Notes under the pieces: generated by a model | What the model saw: the letters and a program-made list of their open reading frames with translations, nothing else | Database searches by the model: none | Told to the model about the DNA's origin: nothing | Part shown: piece after piece, positions 25,937-33,553 of the stretch | Layout: each line of letters opens with the position of its first letter | How positions within the stretch are numbered: position 1 is the first letter of the stretch | Assembly: GCF_036246005.1 (NCBI RefSeq) | Contig: NZ_CP109171.1 | Coordinates: forward strand, 4,080,001 to 4,144,000 | Direction of reading: 5' to 3' | DNA: 64,000 nucleotides | DNA from: Streptomyces sp. NBC_01723 | GTDB lineage: Bacteria; Actinomycetota; Actinomycetes; Streptomycetales; Streptomycetaceae | Translations under genes and position numbers: made by a program

Positions 25937-26694
25937 CCGAGCCCGACCCGTTGGCCGCCTGGCGTCGGCACGCCGGGCCGTGTGTCCTGCTGGACGGCTT
26001 CCACGCGCTCAAGCACGCGCTGCGGTTCGGAGCCAGGGTGCCGGTGGCCGTCACCACCGACCGCGCGGCCGCCCTCACCCTCGCCGACGAGCTGGCGCCC
26101 GACGTGCGCGACACCCTGGACGGTCTGCTGGCCGAGGTGCCGCACGAGGCGTACGCGTCGCTGGTCGCGCGGCCGCACCCCACGGCGGTGGCCGCCCTGG
26201 CGGTACGGCCCTCGCGGGCGGCCGGTCTGGAGGCGCTGGCGCGCAGGCCCCGCCGGGCCCCGGTGGTGGTGCTGGACCAGCCGCGCAACCTCGGCAACGC
26301 GGGCGCGGTGATCCGGCTGGCCGCCGGATTCGGGGCGACCGGGGTGGTCACCACCGGCACGCTCGACCCCTGGCACCCCACGGTGGTGCGGGGCGGGGCC
26401 GGGCTGCACTTCGCGACGGTCGTGGAGCGGCTGGAGGTGGCGGAGCTGCCGCCGGGGCCGGTCTTCGCGCTGGACCCCGAGGGCGAGGACATCCGCGGGC
26501 TCCAGCCGCCGGACGACGCGCTGCTCGCGTTCGGCTCCGAGCGCAGCGGTCTTTCGCGGGAGCTGCGCGCCCGGGCCGACCAACTGGTGGCGCTGCCGAT
26601 GCGCCCCCAGGTCTCCAGCTACAACCTCGCGACCAGTGTGGCCATGACGCTGTACCACTGGAGCGCCACCGGGGGCGCACCGCACGTCGCCTAG
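25933..26694 (+). CDS. SpoU/TrmH family RNA 2'-O-methyltransferase
   Basis: A 253-aa SAM-dependent RNA methyltransferase with the SPOUT trefoil knot in the C-terminal half: motif 1 LDQPRNLGNAGAVIRLA, motif 2 LAFGSERSGLSRE, motif 3 LPMRPQVSSYNLATSVAM. The N-terminal ~85 residues are a smaller domain that in this family helps bind the RNA substrate. Target tRNA or rRNA position cannot be deduced. ATGA overlap with the HTTM gene; its stop TAG overlaps the paaN stop on the opposite strand within CTAG (26691-26694). Confidence 0.92.
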   Translation: MTEPDPLAAWRRHAGPCVLLDGFHALKHALRFGARVPVAVTTDRAAALTLADELAPDVRDTLDGLLAEVPHEAYASLVARPHPTAVAALAVRPSRAAGLEALARRPRRAPVVVLDQPRNLGNAGAVIRLAAGFGATGVVTTGTLDPWHPTVVRGGAGLHFATVVERLEVAELPPGPVFALDPEGEDIRGLQPPDDALLAFGSERSGLSRELRARADQLVALPMRPQVSSYNLATSVAMTLYHWSATGGAPHVA

Positions 26695-28382
26695 GCGGGC
26701 CGGCGGACCTCCACCACGCGGAAGCGGTTGGCGACGAAGGCGCCGTCGCACAGGGCCGCGTTGGCCGCCGGGTTGCCGCCGGAGCCGTGGAAGTCGGAGA
26801 AGGCGGCCGTCTGGTTGACGTACACCCCGCCCGTGAGGTTGAGGGAGAGCTGGGCGGCCTCGTCCAGGCAGACCTCCGTCACGGCCTCCTCGAACTCCGG
26901 GTCGGTGGTGTACGCGCCGACCGTCATCGCGCCCTTCTCCCGGACGCTGTGCCGCAGCAGCTCCACGGCGTCGGCGGCGGAGTCGACGGCGACGGCGAAG
27001 GAGACCGGGCCGAAGCACTCGCTGGTGTAGACGGCCTCGTCGCCGGGCTTGGCGCCGTCCAGCTTGACGATCACCGGGGTGCGCACGACCGCGTCCGGGA
27101 ACTCCGGGTTGGTGATCTCGCGGGAGGCCAGGGCAACTTCGCCGAGTCCGGCGGCGGCCTCCAGGCGGGCCTTGACGTCCGGGTTGACGATGGCGCCGAG
27201 CAGGGCGTTCGCGCGGGCGTCGTCGCCGAGGAGGCCGTCGACGGCGCGCGCCAGGTCGGCGGTCACCTCGTCGTAGGACTTGGGGCCCTGGTCGGTGCGG
27301 ATGCCGTCGCGGGGGATCAGCAGGTTCTGCGGGGTGGTGCACATCTGGCCGCTGTACAGGGACAGCGAGAAGGCCAGGTTGGCGAGCATCCCCTGGTAGT
27401 CGTCGGTCGACTCGACGATCACCGTGTTGACCCCGGCCTTCTCGGTGAAGACCTGCGCCTGGCCGGCGTTGGCCTCCAGCCAGTCGCCGAAGGCGGTGGA
27501 GCCGGTGTAGTCGATGATCCGGATCTCGGGTCGGGTCGCCAGGGTCTTGGCGATGCCCTCGCCGGGGCGCTCGGCGGCCAGCGCGACCAGGTTCGGGTCG
27601 AAGCCGGCCTCGGCGAGCACGTCGCGGGCGACCTGCACGGTGAGGGCGAGCGGCAGCACCGCGCGGGGGTGGGGCTTGACCAGGACCGCGTTGCCGGTGG
27701 CGAGGGAGGCGAACAGGCCCGGGTAGCCGTTCCACGTCGGGAAGGTGTTGCAGCCGATGACCAGGCCGATGCCCCGCGGCACCGGCGTGAACCCCTTGGT
27801 GAGCGCGAGCGGGTCGCGCTTGCCCTGGGGCTTCGTCCACTCCGCGGTGTCGGGGGTGCGGGCCTGCTCCACGTACGCGTAGGCCACGGCCTCCATGCCG
27901 CGGTCCTGGGCGTGCGGGCCGCCCGCCTGGAAGGCCATCATGAAGGCCTGTCCGGAGGTGTGCATGACCGCCTGGGCGAACTCCATGGTCCGTGCGCCGA
28001 TCCGGCGGAGGATCTCCAGGCAGACCATCGCGCGCAGCTCGGCGCCCGCGTCCCGCCACGCCTTCTGTCCGGCCTTCATGGCGGGCAGCAGCACGTCGAG
28101 GTCCGCGTGCGGGTACTGGACGCCCAGCTCGACGCCGTACGGGGAGACCTCGCCGCCGACCCAGTCGTCGGTGCCGGGCTGGCCGAGGTCGAGGCGGGTG
28201 CCGAGCAGGGCGTCGAAGGCGGCCTTGCCCGCGGCCATGTCCAGGCTGCCGTTCTCCCCGTAGGCCTTGGGGTGCTCGGGGTGGGGGGACCAGTACGCGC
28301 GCGTGCGGATCGTCTCCAGCGCCAGGTCCAGGGTCGGCCGGTGCTGGGCGATCAGCTGGTGTGCGGTGAGTTCGGCGGCCAT
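26691..28382 (-). CDS. paaN: Phenylacetic acid degradation protein PaaN (aldehyde dehydrogenase type)
   Basis: A 563-aa protein of the aldehyde dehydrogenase superfamily, annotated PaaN in phenylacetate catabolism; in bacteria with a separate PaaN it is thought to oxidise the semialdehyde formed on ring opening of oxepin-CoA. Landmarks: a long N-terminal region (LTAHQLIAQHRPTLDLALE), GCNTFPTWNGYPGLFASL, the glycine pair IIDYTGSTAFGDWLE, and the catalytic Cys in SLYSGQMCTTPQ. It stands without paaABCDE here; only paaH and a TetR gene lie beside it. Transcribed divergently from paaH over 183 bp that contain a palindromic operator. Confidence 0.9.
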   Translation of the reverse strand: MAAELTAHQLIAQHRPTLDLALETIRTRAYWSPHPEHPKAYGENGSLDMAAGKAAFDALLGTRLDLGQPGTDDWVGGEVSPYGVELGVQYPHADLDVLLPAMKAGQKAWRDAGAELRAMVCLEILRRIGARTMEFAQAVMHTSGQAFMMAFQAGGPHAQDRGMEAVAYAYVEQARTPDTAEWTKPQGKRDPLALTKGFTPVPRGIGLVIGCNTFPTWNGYPGLFASLATGNAVLVKPHPRAVLPLALTVQVARDVLAEAGFDPNLVALAAERPGEGIAKTLATRPEIRIIDYTGSTAFGDWLEANAGQAQVFTEKAGVNTVIVESTDDYQGMLANLAFSLSLYSGQMCTTPQNLLIPRDGIRTDQGPKSYDEVTADLARAVDGLLGDDARANALLGAIVNPDVKARLEAAAGLGEVALASREITNPEFPDAVVRTPVIVKLDGAKPGDEAVYTSECFGPVSFAVAVDSAADAVELLRHSVREKGAMTVGAYTTDPEFEEAVTEVCLDEAAQLSLNLTGGVYVNQTAAFSDFHGSGGNPAANAALCDGAFVANRFRVVEVRRPA

Positions 28383-28495
28383 GCGGGACCAACTCCTCGT
28401 CTCCCACGGACTCGCCGTCGACGCCGCGTCGACTCTCCGTCGAGTCTGTGGACTGGGGGAAACCTGGGCGGGAACGGGCGGACACGGCTAGAGTA

Positions 28496-28509
28496 ACCGA
28501 ACGATCGGT
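28496..28509. promoter_or_regulatory. Palindromic operator in the paaN-paaH divergent promoter
   Basis: ACCGAACGATCGGT: arms ACCGA and TCGGT form a perfect inverted repeat around ACGA. It lies 57 bases before the paaH start and 113 before the paaN start. The TetR gene downstream of paaH is the natural candidate binder. A 13/14 identical copy lies upstream of the bkd operon at 31325-31338. Confidence 0.7.
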
Positions 28510-28565
28510 CGGGACAAGGGGGACCGCCGCATCTGTGGAAAACCCCGTGCGGGAGGATCGCGCAC

Positions 28566-30083
28566 ATGACAGCACTCGACCTCAGCAGCCCCGTGGCCGT
28601 CGTCGGCACCGGCACCATGGGCCAGGGCATCGCCCAGGTGGCGCTGGTCGCGGGCCATCCCGTGCGGCTGTACGACGCCGTCCCCGGCCGGGCCCGGGAG
28701 GCGGCAGACGCGATCGGCGCCCGGCTCGACCGGCTCGTCGAGAAGGAACGGCTCACCGGCCCCGAGCGGGACGCCGCCCGCGCCCGGCTGAAGCCCGCCG
28801 GGGCACTCTCCGACCTGGCCGACTGCGCCCTGGTCGTCGAGGCCGTCGTGGAGCGGCTGGACGTCAAGCAGGAGCTGTTCCAGGCGCTGGAGGACGTCGT
28901 CGGCGACGACTGCCTGCTCGCCACCAACACCTCCTCCCTGTCCGTCACCGCCATCGCCGGCGGGCTCGGCAACCCGGGCCGCTTCGTCGGCCTGCACTTC
29001 TTCAACCCCGCGCCGCTGCTGCCGCTGGTGGAGGTCGTCTCCGGCTTCGCCACCGACGTCTCGTCGGCCACGCGCGCGTACGAGACGGCCCGCGCCTGGG
29101 GCAAGACCCCGGTCGCCTGCGCCGACACCCCCGGGTTCATCGTCAACCGCATCGCCCGGCCCTTCTACGCCGAGGCCCTCGCCGTGTACGAGGACCAGGG
29201 AGCCGACCCGGCCACCGTCGACGCCGTGCTGCGCGAGTCGGGCGGCTTCCGCATGGGCGCCTTCGAGCTGACCGACCTCATCGGGCAGGACGTCAACGAG
29301 TCCGTCACGCACTCCGTGTGGCGGGCGTTCTTCCAGGACGTGCGGTTCACGCCGTCGCTGGCCCAGCGCCGCCTGGTCGAGTCCGGGCGCCTCGGCCGCA
29401 AGAGCGGGCAGGGCTGGTACGACTACCGGGACGGCGCGGAGCGGCCCGAGCCGCACACCGCCGAGCCGGCCGACCCGCCCGCGTACGTCGTCGCCGAGGG
29501 CGACCTGGGGCCGGCCGCCGAAGTGCTCGCGCTGATCCGCGAGGCGGGCATCGAGGTGCGCGAGGAGGCCGAGGACAACGGCACGCGGCTGGTCCTGCCC
29601 AGCGGCGGGCAGCTCGTGCTCGCCGACGGCCAGACCTCGGTGGAGTTCCGGGACGTCGTCTACTTCGACCTCGCGCTCGACTACCGCGCGGCGACGCGTG
29701 TCGCCCTCTCCGCCGCGCAGAGCACCTCCCCGCGCACGGTCGCCGAGGCCACGGGCCTGTTCCAGGCGCTCGGCAAGAAGGTCAGCGTCATCGGGGACGT
29801 CCCCGGCATGATCGTCGCCCGCACGGTCGCGCGGATCGTCGACCTGGCGGTGGAGGCGGTCGCCAAGGGCGTGGCGACCGAGGAGGACGTCGACACCGCG
29901 ATGCGCCTCGGTGTGAACTACCCGCTGGGGCCGCTGGAGTGGAGCCGTCGACTCGGCGACGACTGGGCCTGCTCGGTCCTCGGCAACCTGCACGAGTGCG
30001 CCCCCACGGGCCGGTACGCGCCGTCCCTGGCGCTGTACCGCCACGCGTACGCCGCCGACAAGCAGGAGGGCACCCCCTCATGA
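28566..30083 (+). CDS. paaH: 3-Hydroxyacyl-CoA dehydrogenase (PaaH type)
   Basis: A 505-aa NAD-dependent enzyme that oxidises 3-hydroxyacyl-CoA, in phenylacetate degradation 3-hydroxyadipyl-CoA. The Rossmann motif VVGTGTMGQGIAQVAL opens the protein; ATNTSSLSVTAIA, HFFNPAPLLPLVEVV and DTPGFIVNRIARPFY are family signatures, with the catalytic His in HFFNP. As usual for this subfamily, a second dehydrogenase C-terminal domain (about 395-490, VNYPLGPLEWSRRLG) follows the first. GGGAGGA precedes the ATG at 28566. It ends ATGA with the TetR gene, giving a coupled pair. Confidence 0.93.
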   Translation: MTALDLSSPVAVVGTGTMGQGIAQVALVAGHPVRLYDAVPGRAREAADAIGARLDRLVEKERLTGPERDAARARLKPAGALSDLADCALVVEAVVERLDVKQELFQALEDVVGDDCLLATNTSSLSVTAIAGGLGNPGRFVGLHFFNPAPLLPLVEVVSGFATDVSSATRAYETARAWGKTPVACADTPGFIVNRIARPFYAEALAVYEDQGADPATVDAVLRESGGFRMGAFELTDLIGQDVNESVTHSVWRAFFQDVRFTPSLAQRRLVESGRLGRKSGQGWYDYRDGAERPEPHTAEPADPPAYVVAEGDLGPAAEVLALIREAGIEVREEAEDNGTRLVLPSGGQLVLADGQTSVEFRDVVYFDLALDYRAATRVALSAAQSTSPRTVAEATGLFQALGKKVSVIGDVPGMIVARTVARIVDLAVEAVAKGVATEEDVDTAMRLGVNYPLGPLEWSRRLGDDWACSVLGNLHECAPTGRYAPSLALYRHAYAADKQEGTPS

Positions 30084-30682
30084 CCACCGCCAGGCGCGAC
30101 ACGTACACGCCCGAGACGCTGCTCTCCGTCGCCGTGCAGGTCTTCATCGAGCGCGGCTACGACGGCACCTCCATGGAGCACCTCTCCAAGGCCGCCGGGA
30201 TCTCCAAGTCGTCGATCTACCACCACGTCACGGGCAAGGAGGAGCTGCTGCGCCGAGCGGTGAGCCGGGCGCTGGACGAGCTCTTCGGGATCCTCGACGA
30301 GGAGCACGCGCGCGTGGGGCCCGCCGCCGGGCGCCTGGAGTACGTCGTGCGCCGCATGGTCGAGGTGCTGATGGCCGAACTGCCCTACGTGACGCTGCTG
30401 CTGCGGGTGCGCGGCAACACGGACACCGAGCGGTGGGCGCTGGAGCGGCGGCGGGAGTTCGACCACCGGGTCGCCGCCCTGCTGAAGGCCGCGGCGGCCG
30501 AGGGGGACGTCCGCGCGGACGTGGAGGTCCGGCTCGCGACCCGTCTGGTCTTCGGCATGATCAACTCGATCGTGGAGTGGTACCGCCCCGAGGGTCCCGA
30601 CGGCCGGGCGGGCGCGGGCGAGCGCGAGGTGGCCGACGCGGTGGCGCGGCTGGTCTTCGGCGGGCTGCGCAAGCCGTCCTGA
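30080..30682 (+). CDS. TetR family transcriptional regulator (probable PaaR-like)
   Basis: A 200-aa repressor: N-terminal helix-turn-helix at about 12-58 (IERGYDGTSMEHLSKAAGI, then KSSIYHHVTGKEELL), followed by an all-helical ligand domain. TetR proteins next to paa genes are typically PaaR repressors released by phenylacetyl-CoA, and this gene overlaps paaH by ATGA. It likely controls its own operon and paaN through the palindrome at 28496-28509. A near-copy upstream of the bkd operon (31325-31338) would place that operon under the same control. The ligand is inferred, not shown. Confidence 0.88.
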   Translation: MTTARRDTYTPETLLSVAVQVFIERGYDGTSMEHLSKAAGISKSSIYHHVTGKEELLRRAVSRALDELFGILDEEHARVGPAAGRLEYVVRRMVEVLMAELPYVTLLLRVRGNTDTERWALERRREFDHRVAALLKAAAAEGDVRADVEVRLATRLVFGMINSIVEWYRPEGPDGRAGAGEREVADAVARLVFGGLRKPS

Positions 30683-30707
30683 GCCGTGTCGCCCGGCGCC
30701 CGCGCGG

Positions 30708-31223
30708 TCAGCTCTGCGGTTCCAGGTCCTCGGTCTCGAACACCAGCAGGGTGCGGGTGCTGAGCACCTCCGGGATGGCCTGGAGGCGGCTGAGCACCAG
30801 CTCGCGCAGGGCCCGGTTGTCCGGCGTGTGCACCAGCAGGAGGACGTCGAAGTCACCGCCCACCAGGGCGATGTGCGAGGCCCCCGGCAACTGCCGCAGC
30901 TGCGCCCGGACCGTGCGCCAGGAGTTCTGGACGATCTTCAGGGTGATGTACGCCGAGGTCCCGTGCCCCGCGCGTTCGTGGTCGACGCGGGCTCCGAAGC
31001 CGCGGATGACGCCGTCCTCGACGAGCCGGTTGATGCGGGCGTAGGCGTTCGCGCGCGAGACGTGCACCCGCTCGGCGACCGACCGTATCGAGGCGCGGCC
31101 GTCCGCCTGGAGCATGCGCAGGATGTCCTGATCGATCGCGTCCAGCGGGCGCGGGGGCGGCGGGGGAGCGGGCTCCTCGGGGCCGCCGTCCTCCGGGCGC
31201 TCGGCCATTTGTTCAGATGCCAC
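30708..31223 (-). CDS. bkdR: Lrp/AsnC family regulator, probable BkdR
   Basis: A 171-aa protein with a Pro-rich 27-residue N-terminus, a winged helix-turn-helix (about 28-78, LDAIDQDILRMLQADGRASI) and the C-terminal RAM ligand-binding/oligomer domain (about 90-165). Lrp-type BkdR proteins regulate branched-chain keto acid dehydrogenase operons in response to branched-chain amino acids, including in Streptomyces and Pseudomonas. Its divergent position 174 bp from this bkd operon supports the name. The GTG at 31221-31223 has GGAGG nine bases upstream; an ATG five codons later is the alternative. Confidence 0.88.
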   Translation of the reverse strand: MASEQMAERPEDGGPEEPAPPPPPRPLDAIDQDILRMLQADGRASIRSVAERVHVSRANAYARINRLVEDGVIRGFGARVDHERAGHGTSAYITLKIVQNSWRTVRAQLRQLPGASHIALVGGDFDVLLLVHTPDNRALRELVLSRLQAIPEVLSTRTLLVFETEDLEPQS

Positions 31224-31281
31224 CTGCCCCCGCCTCCCTGTCGTGGACGTCCTGCGTCCATCTCAGGCTGTGGAGAACCGT

Positions 31282-31290
31282 TTGTCCACA
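31282..31290 (+). other. Isolated DnaA box near bkd promoter
   Basis: TTGTCCACA, perfect Streptomyces consensus, inside the bkdR-bkdA intergenic region. A related half-site (TGTGGAGAA, minus strand) lies at 31269-31277. Confidence 0.5.
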
Positions 31291-31324
31291 GCCTGGGGCC
31301 GCCTGTAGCCAAAATGTGCCGGCG

Positions 31325-31338
31325 ACCGAACAATCGGT
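31325..31338. promoter_or_regulatory. Palindromic operator upstream of the first bkd operon
   Basis: ACCGAACAATCGGT, with arms ACCGA/TCGGT, 60 bases before the bkdA start. It differs at one base from the palindrome in the paaN-paaH promoter at 28496-28509 and is probably bound by the same TetR protein. Confidence 0.65.
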
Positions 31339-31397
31339 AGGTGAGGCCCGTCACACCCGTGGCGAGCCGACAGCCGCTCCCACGAGGAGGTGCCGTC

Positions 31398-32552
31398 ATG
31401 ACGGTCATGGAGCAGCGGGGCGCGTACCGGCCCACACCGCCGCCCGCCTGGCAGCCCCGTACCGACCCCGCGCCGCTGCTGCCCGACGCCGAGCCGTACC
31501 GCGTGCTCGGCACGAAGGCGGCCGAGCACGCCGACCCCGAGCTGCTGCGCACGCTCTACGCCCGGCTGGTCCACGGCCGGCGGTACAACGCGCAGGCGAC
31601 GGCGCTGACCAAGCAGGGCCGACTGGCCGTCTACCCCTCCAGCACCGGCCAGGAGGCGTGCGAGATCGCCGCCGCGCTGGCCCTCCAGGAGCGGGACTGG
31701 CTCTTCCCCAGCTACCGGGACACGCTCGCCGTCGTCGCCCGGGGCGTCGACCCCGTCGAGGCCCTCACCCTGCTGCGCGGCGACTGGCACACCGGCTACG
31801 ACTCCTACGAGCACCGGGTCGCCCCGCTGTCCACGCCGCTGGCCACCCAGCTGCCGCACGCCGTGGGCCTCGCGCACGCCGCCCGGCTCAAGGGCGACGA
31901 CGTGGTCGCGCTCGCCATGGTCGGCGACGGCGGCACCAGCGAGGGCGACTTCCACGAGGCGCTGAACTTCGCCGCCGTCTGGCAGGCGCCCGTCGTCTTC
32001 CTGGTGCAGAACAACGGCTTCGCGATCTCCGTCCCGCTCGCCAAGCAGACCGCCGCCCCGTCGCTGGCCCACAAGGCCGTCGGCTACGGGATGCCGGGCC
32101 GCCTGGTCGACGGCAACGACGCGGTGGCCGTGCACGAGGTCCTCTCCGACGCCGTGCGCCGCGCGCGCGAGGGCGGCGGTCCCACGCTGGTGGAGGCGGT
32201 GACGTACCGCGTCGAGGCGCACACCAACGCCGACGACGCCACGCGCTACCGGGGCGACGCCGAGGTCGAGACCTGGCGGCGGCACGACCCGATCGAGCTG
32301 CTGGCGCGGGAGCTGACCGACCGCGGCCTGCTCGACGAGGACGCCGTCCTGGCGGCCCGCGAGGACGCCGAGGCCATGGCCGCGGACCTGCGCGCCCGGA
32401 TGAACCGGGACCCGGAGCTGGACCCGATGGACCTGTTCGCCCACGTCTACGCCGAGCCCACCCCGCAGCTGCGCGAGCAGCGGGCGCTGCTGCGCGCGGA
32501 GCTGGAAGCCGCGGCCGAGGCGGAGACCGGGCCGGAAGGGACGCACCGATGA
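31398..32552 (+). CDS. bkdA: Branched-chain 2-oxo acid dehydrogenase E1 alpha subunit
   Basis: A 384-aa thiamine-diphosphate-dependent E1 alpha that decarboxylates 2-oxo acids from Val, Leu and Ile. The ThDP/Mg motif is GDGGTSEGDFHEALNFAAVWQAP (first part AMVGDGGTSEGDF). The N-terminal ~45 residues are Pro-rich and variable. GAGGAGG at 31384-31390 precedes the ATG at 31398. It is first in a three-gene operon (E1 alpha, E1 beta, E2) with ATGA and 1-bp overlaps. The operon supplies isobutyryl-, isovaleryl- and 2-methylbutyryl-CoA, primers for branched fatty acids and polyketides. A second, paralogous operon lies at 48466-52121. Confidence 0.93.
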   Translation: MTVMEQRGAYRPTPPPAWQPRTDPAPLLPDAEPYRVLGTKAAEHADPELLRTLYARLVHGRRYNAQATALTKQGRLAVYPSSTGQEACEIAAALALQERDWLFPSYRDTLAVVARGVDPVEALTLLRGDWHTGYDSYEHRVAPLSTPLATQLPHAVGLAHAARLKGDDVVALAMVGDGGTSEGDFHEALNFAAVWQAPVVFLVQNNGFAISVPLAKQTAAPSLAHKAVGYGMPGRLVDGNDAVAVHEVLSDAVRRAREGGGPTLVEAVTYRVEAHTNADDATRYRGDAEVETWRRHDPIELLARELTDRGLLDEDAVLAAREDAEAMAADLRARMNRDPELDPMDLFAHVYAEPTPQLREQRALLRAELEAAAEAETGPEGTHR

Positions 32553-33553
32553 CCACCGTCGCCGCCAAGCCGGCCACCATGGCGCAGGCCCTCACCCGCG
32601 CGCTGCGCGACGCCATGGCCGCCGACCCGGCCGTGCACGTCCTCGGCGAGGACGTGGGCACCCTCGGCGGCGTCTTCCGCGTCACGGACGGCCTCGCGAA
32701 GGAGTTCGGCGAGGACCGCTGCACGGACACCCCGCTCGCCGAGGCCGGCATCCTCGGCACGGCCGTCGGCATGGCGATGTACGGGCTGCGCCCGGTCGTG
32801 GAGATGCAGTTCGACGCCTTCGCCTACCCGGCGTTCGAGCAGGTCGTCAGCCACGTCACCAAGATGCGCAACCGCACGCGCGGGAAGATGCCCCTGCCGC
32901 TGACCATCCGCGTCCCCTACGGCGGCGGCATCGGCGGCGTCGAGCACCACAGCGACTCGTCCGAGGCGTACTACATGGCGACTCCGGGGCTCCATGTCGT
33001 CACGCCCGCGACCGTCGCCGACGCGTACGGGCTGCTGCGCGCGTCCATCGCCTCCGACGACCCGGTGGTCTTCCTCGAACCCAAGCGCCTGTACTGGTCG
33101 AAGGACTCCTGGAACCCCGAGGAGCCCACGCCCGTTGAACCGGTGGGCCGCGCGGTGGTGCGGCGTTCCGGCCGGAGCGCCACACTCATCACGTACGGGC
33201 CGTCGCTGGCCGTCTGCATGGAGGCGGCCGAGGCGGCCCGGGCCGAGGGCTGGGACCTCGAAGTCGTCGATCTGCGCTCCCTGGTGCCGTTCGACGACGA
33301 GACGGTGTGCGCTTCGGTACGGCGGACGGGACGCGCGGTCGTCGTCCACGAGTCGGGTTCCTTCGGGGGCCCGGGCGGGGAGATCGCGGCCCGGGTCACG
33401 GAGCGGTGCTTCCACCACCTGGAGGCGCCGGTGCTGCGTGTGGCCGGGTTCGACATCCCGTACCCGCCGCCGATGCTGGAACGCCACCACCTGCCCGGTG
33501 TGGACCGGATCCTGGACGCCGTGGGGCGCCTGCAGTGGGAGGCCGAAAGCTGA
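32549..33553 (+). CDS. bkdB: Branched-chain 2-oxo acid dehydrogenase E1 beta subunit
   Basis: A 334-aa E1 beta subunit that forms the alpha2beta2 heterotetramer with the upstream product and completes the ThDP site. Typical segments: VHVLGEDVGTLGGVFRVT, DTPLAEAGILGTAVGMA, RVPYGGGIGGVEHHSDSSE and the C-terminal transketolase domain (about 205-325, VVDLRSLVPFDDETV). ATGA overlap with E1 alpha ensures equimolar translation. It resembles the second E1 beta at 49709-50689 along its length, showing that whole operons, not single genes, were duplicated. Confidence 0.93.
   Translation: MTTVAAKPATMAQALTRALRDAMAADPAVHVLGEDVGTLGGVFRVTDGLAKEFGEDRCTDTPLAEAGILGTAVGMAMYGLRPVVEMQFDAFAYPAFEQVVSHVTKMRNRTRGKMPLPLTIRVPYGGGIGGVEHHSDSSEAYYMATPGLHVVTPATVADAYGLLRASIASDDPVVFLEPKRLYWSKDSWNPEEPTPVEPVGRAVVRRSGRSATLITYGPSLAVCMEAAEAARAEGWDLEVVDLRSLVPFDDETVCASVRRTGRAVVVHESGSFGGPGGEIAARVTERCFHHLEAPVLRVAGFDIPYPPPMLERHHLPGVDRILDAVGRLQWEAES

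Noticed and set aside
28534..28542. DnaA box before paaH (TGTGGAAAA, minus-strand TTTTCCACA)
   Set aside because: One mismatch, isolated, and close to the ribosome site; not counted.
25516..28575. A 1019-codon open frame on the minus strand covering parts of the HTTM, SpoU and paaN genes
   Set aside because: It runs over three well-supported genes in other frames and its translation is Arg/Gly/Pro-rich noise.
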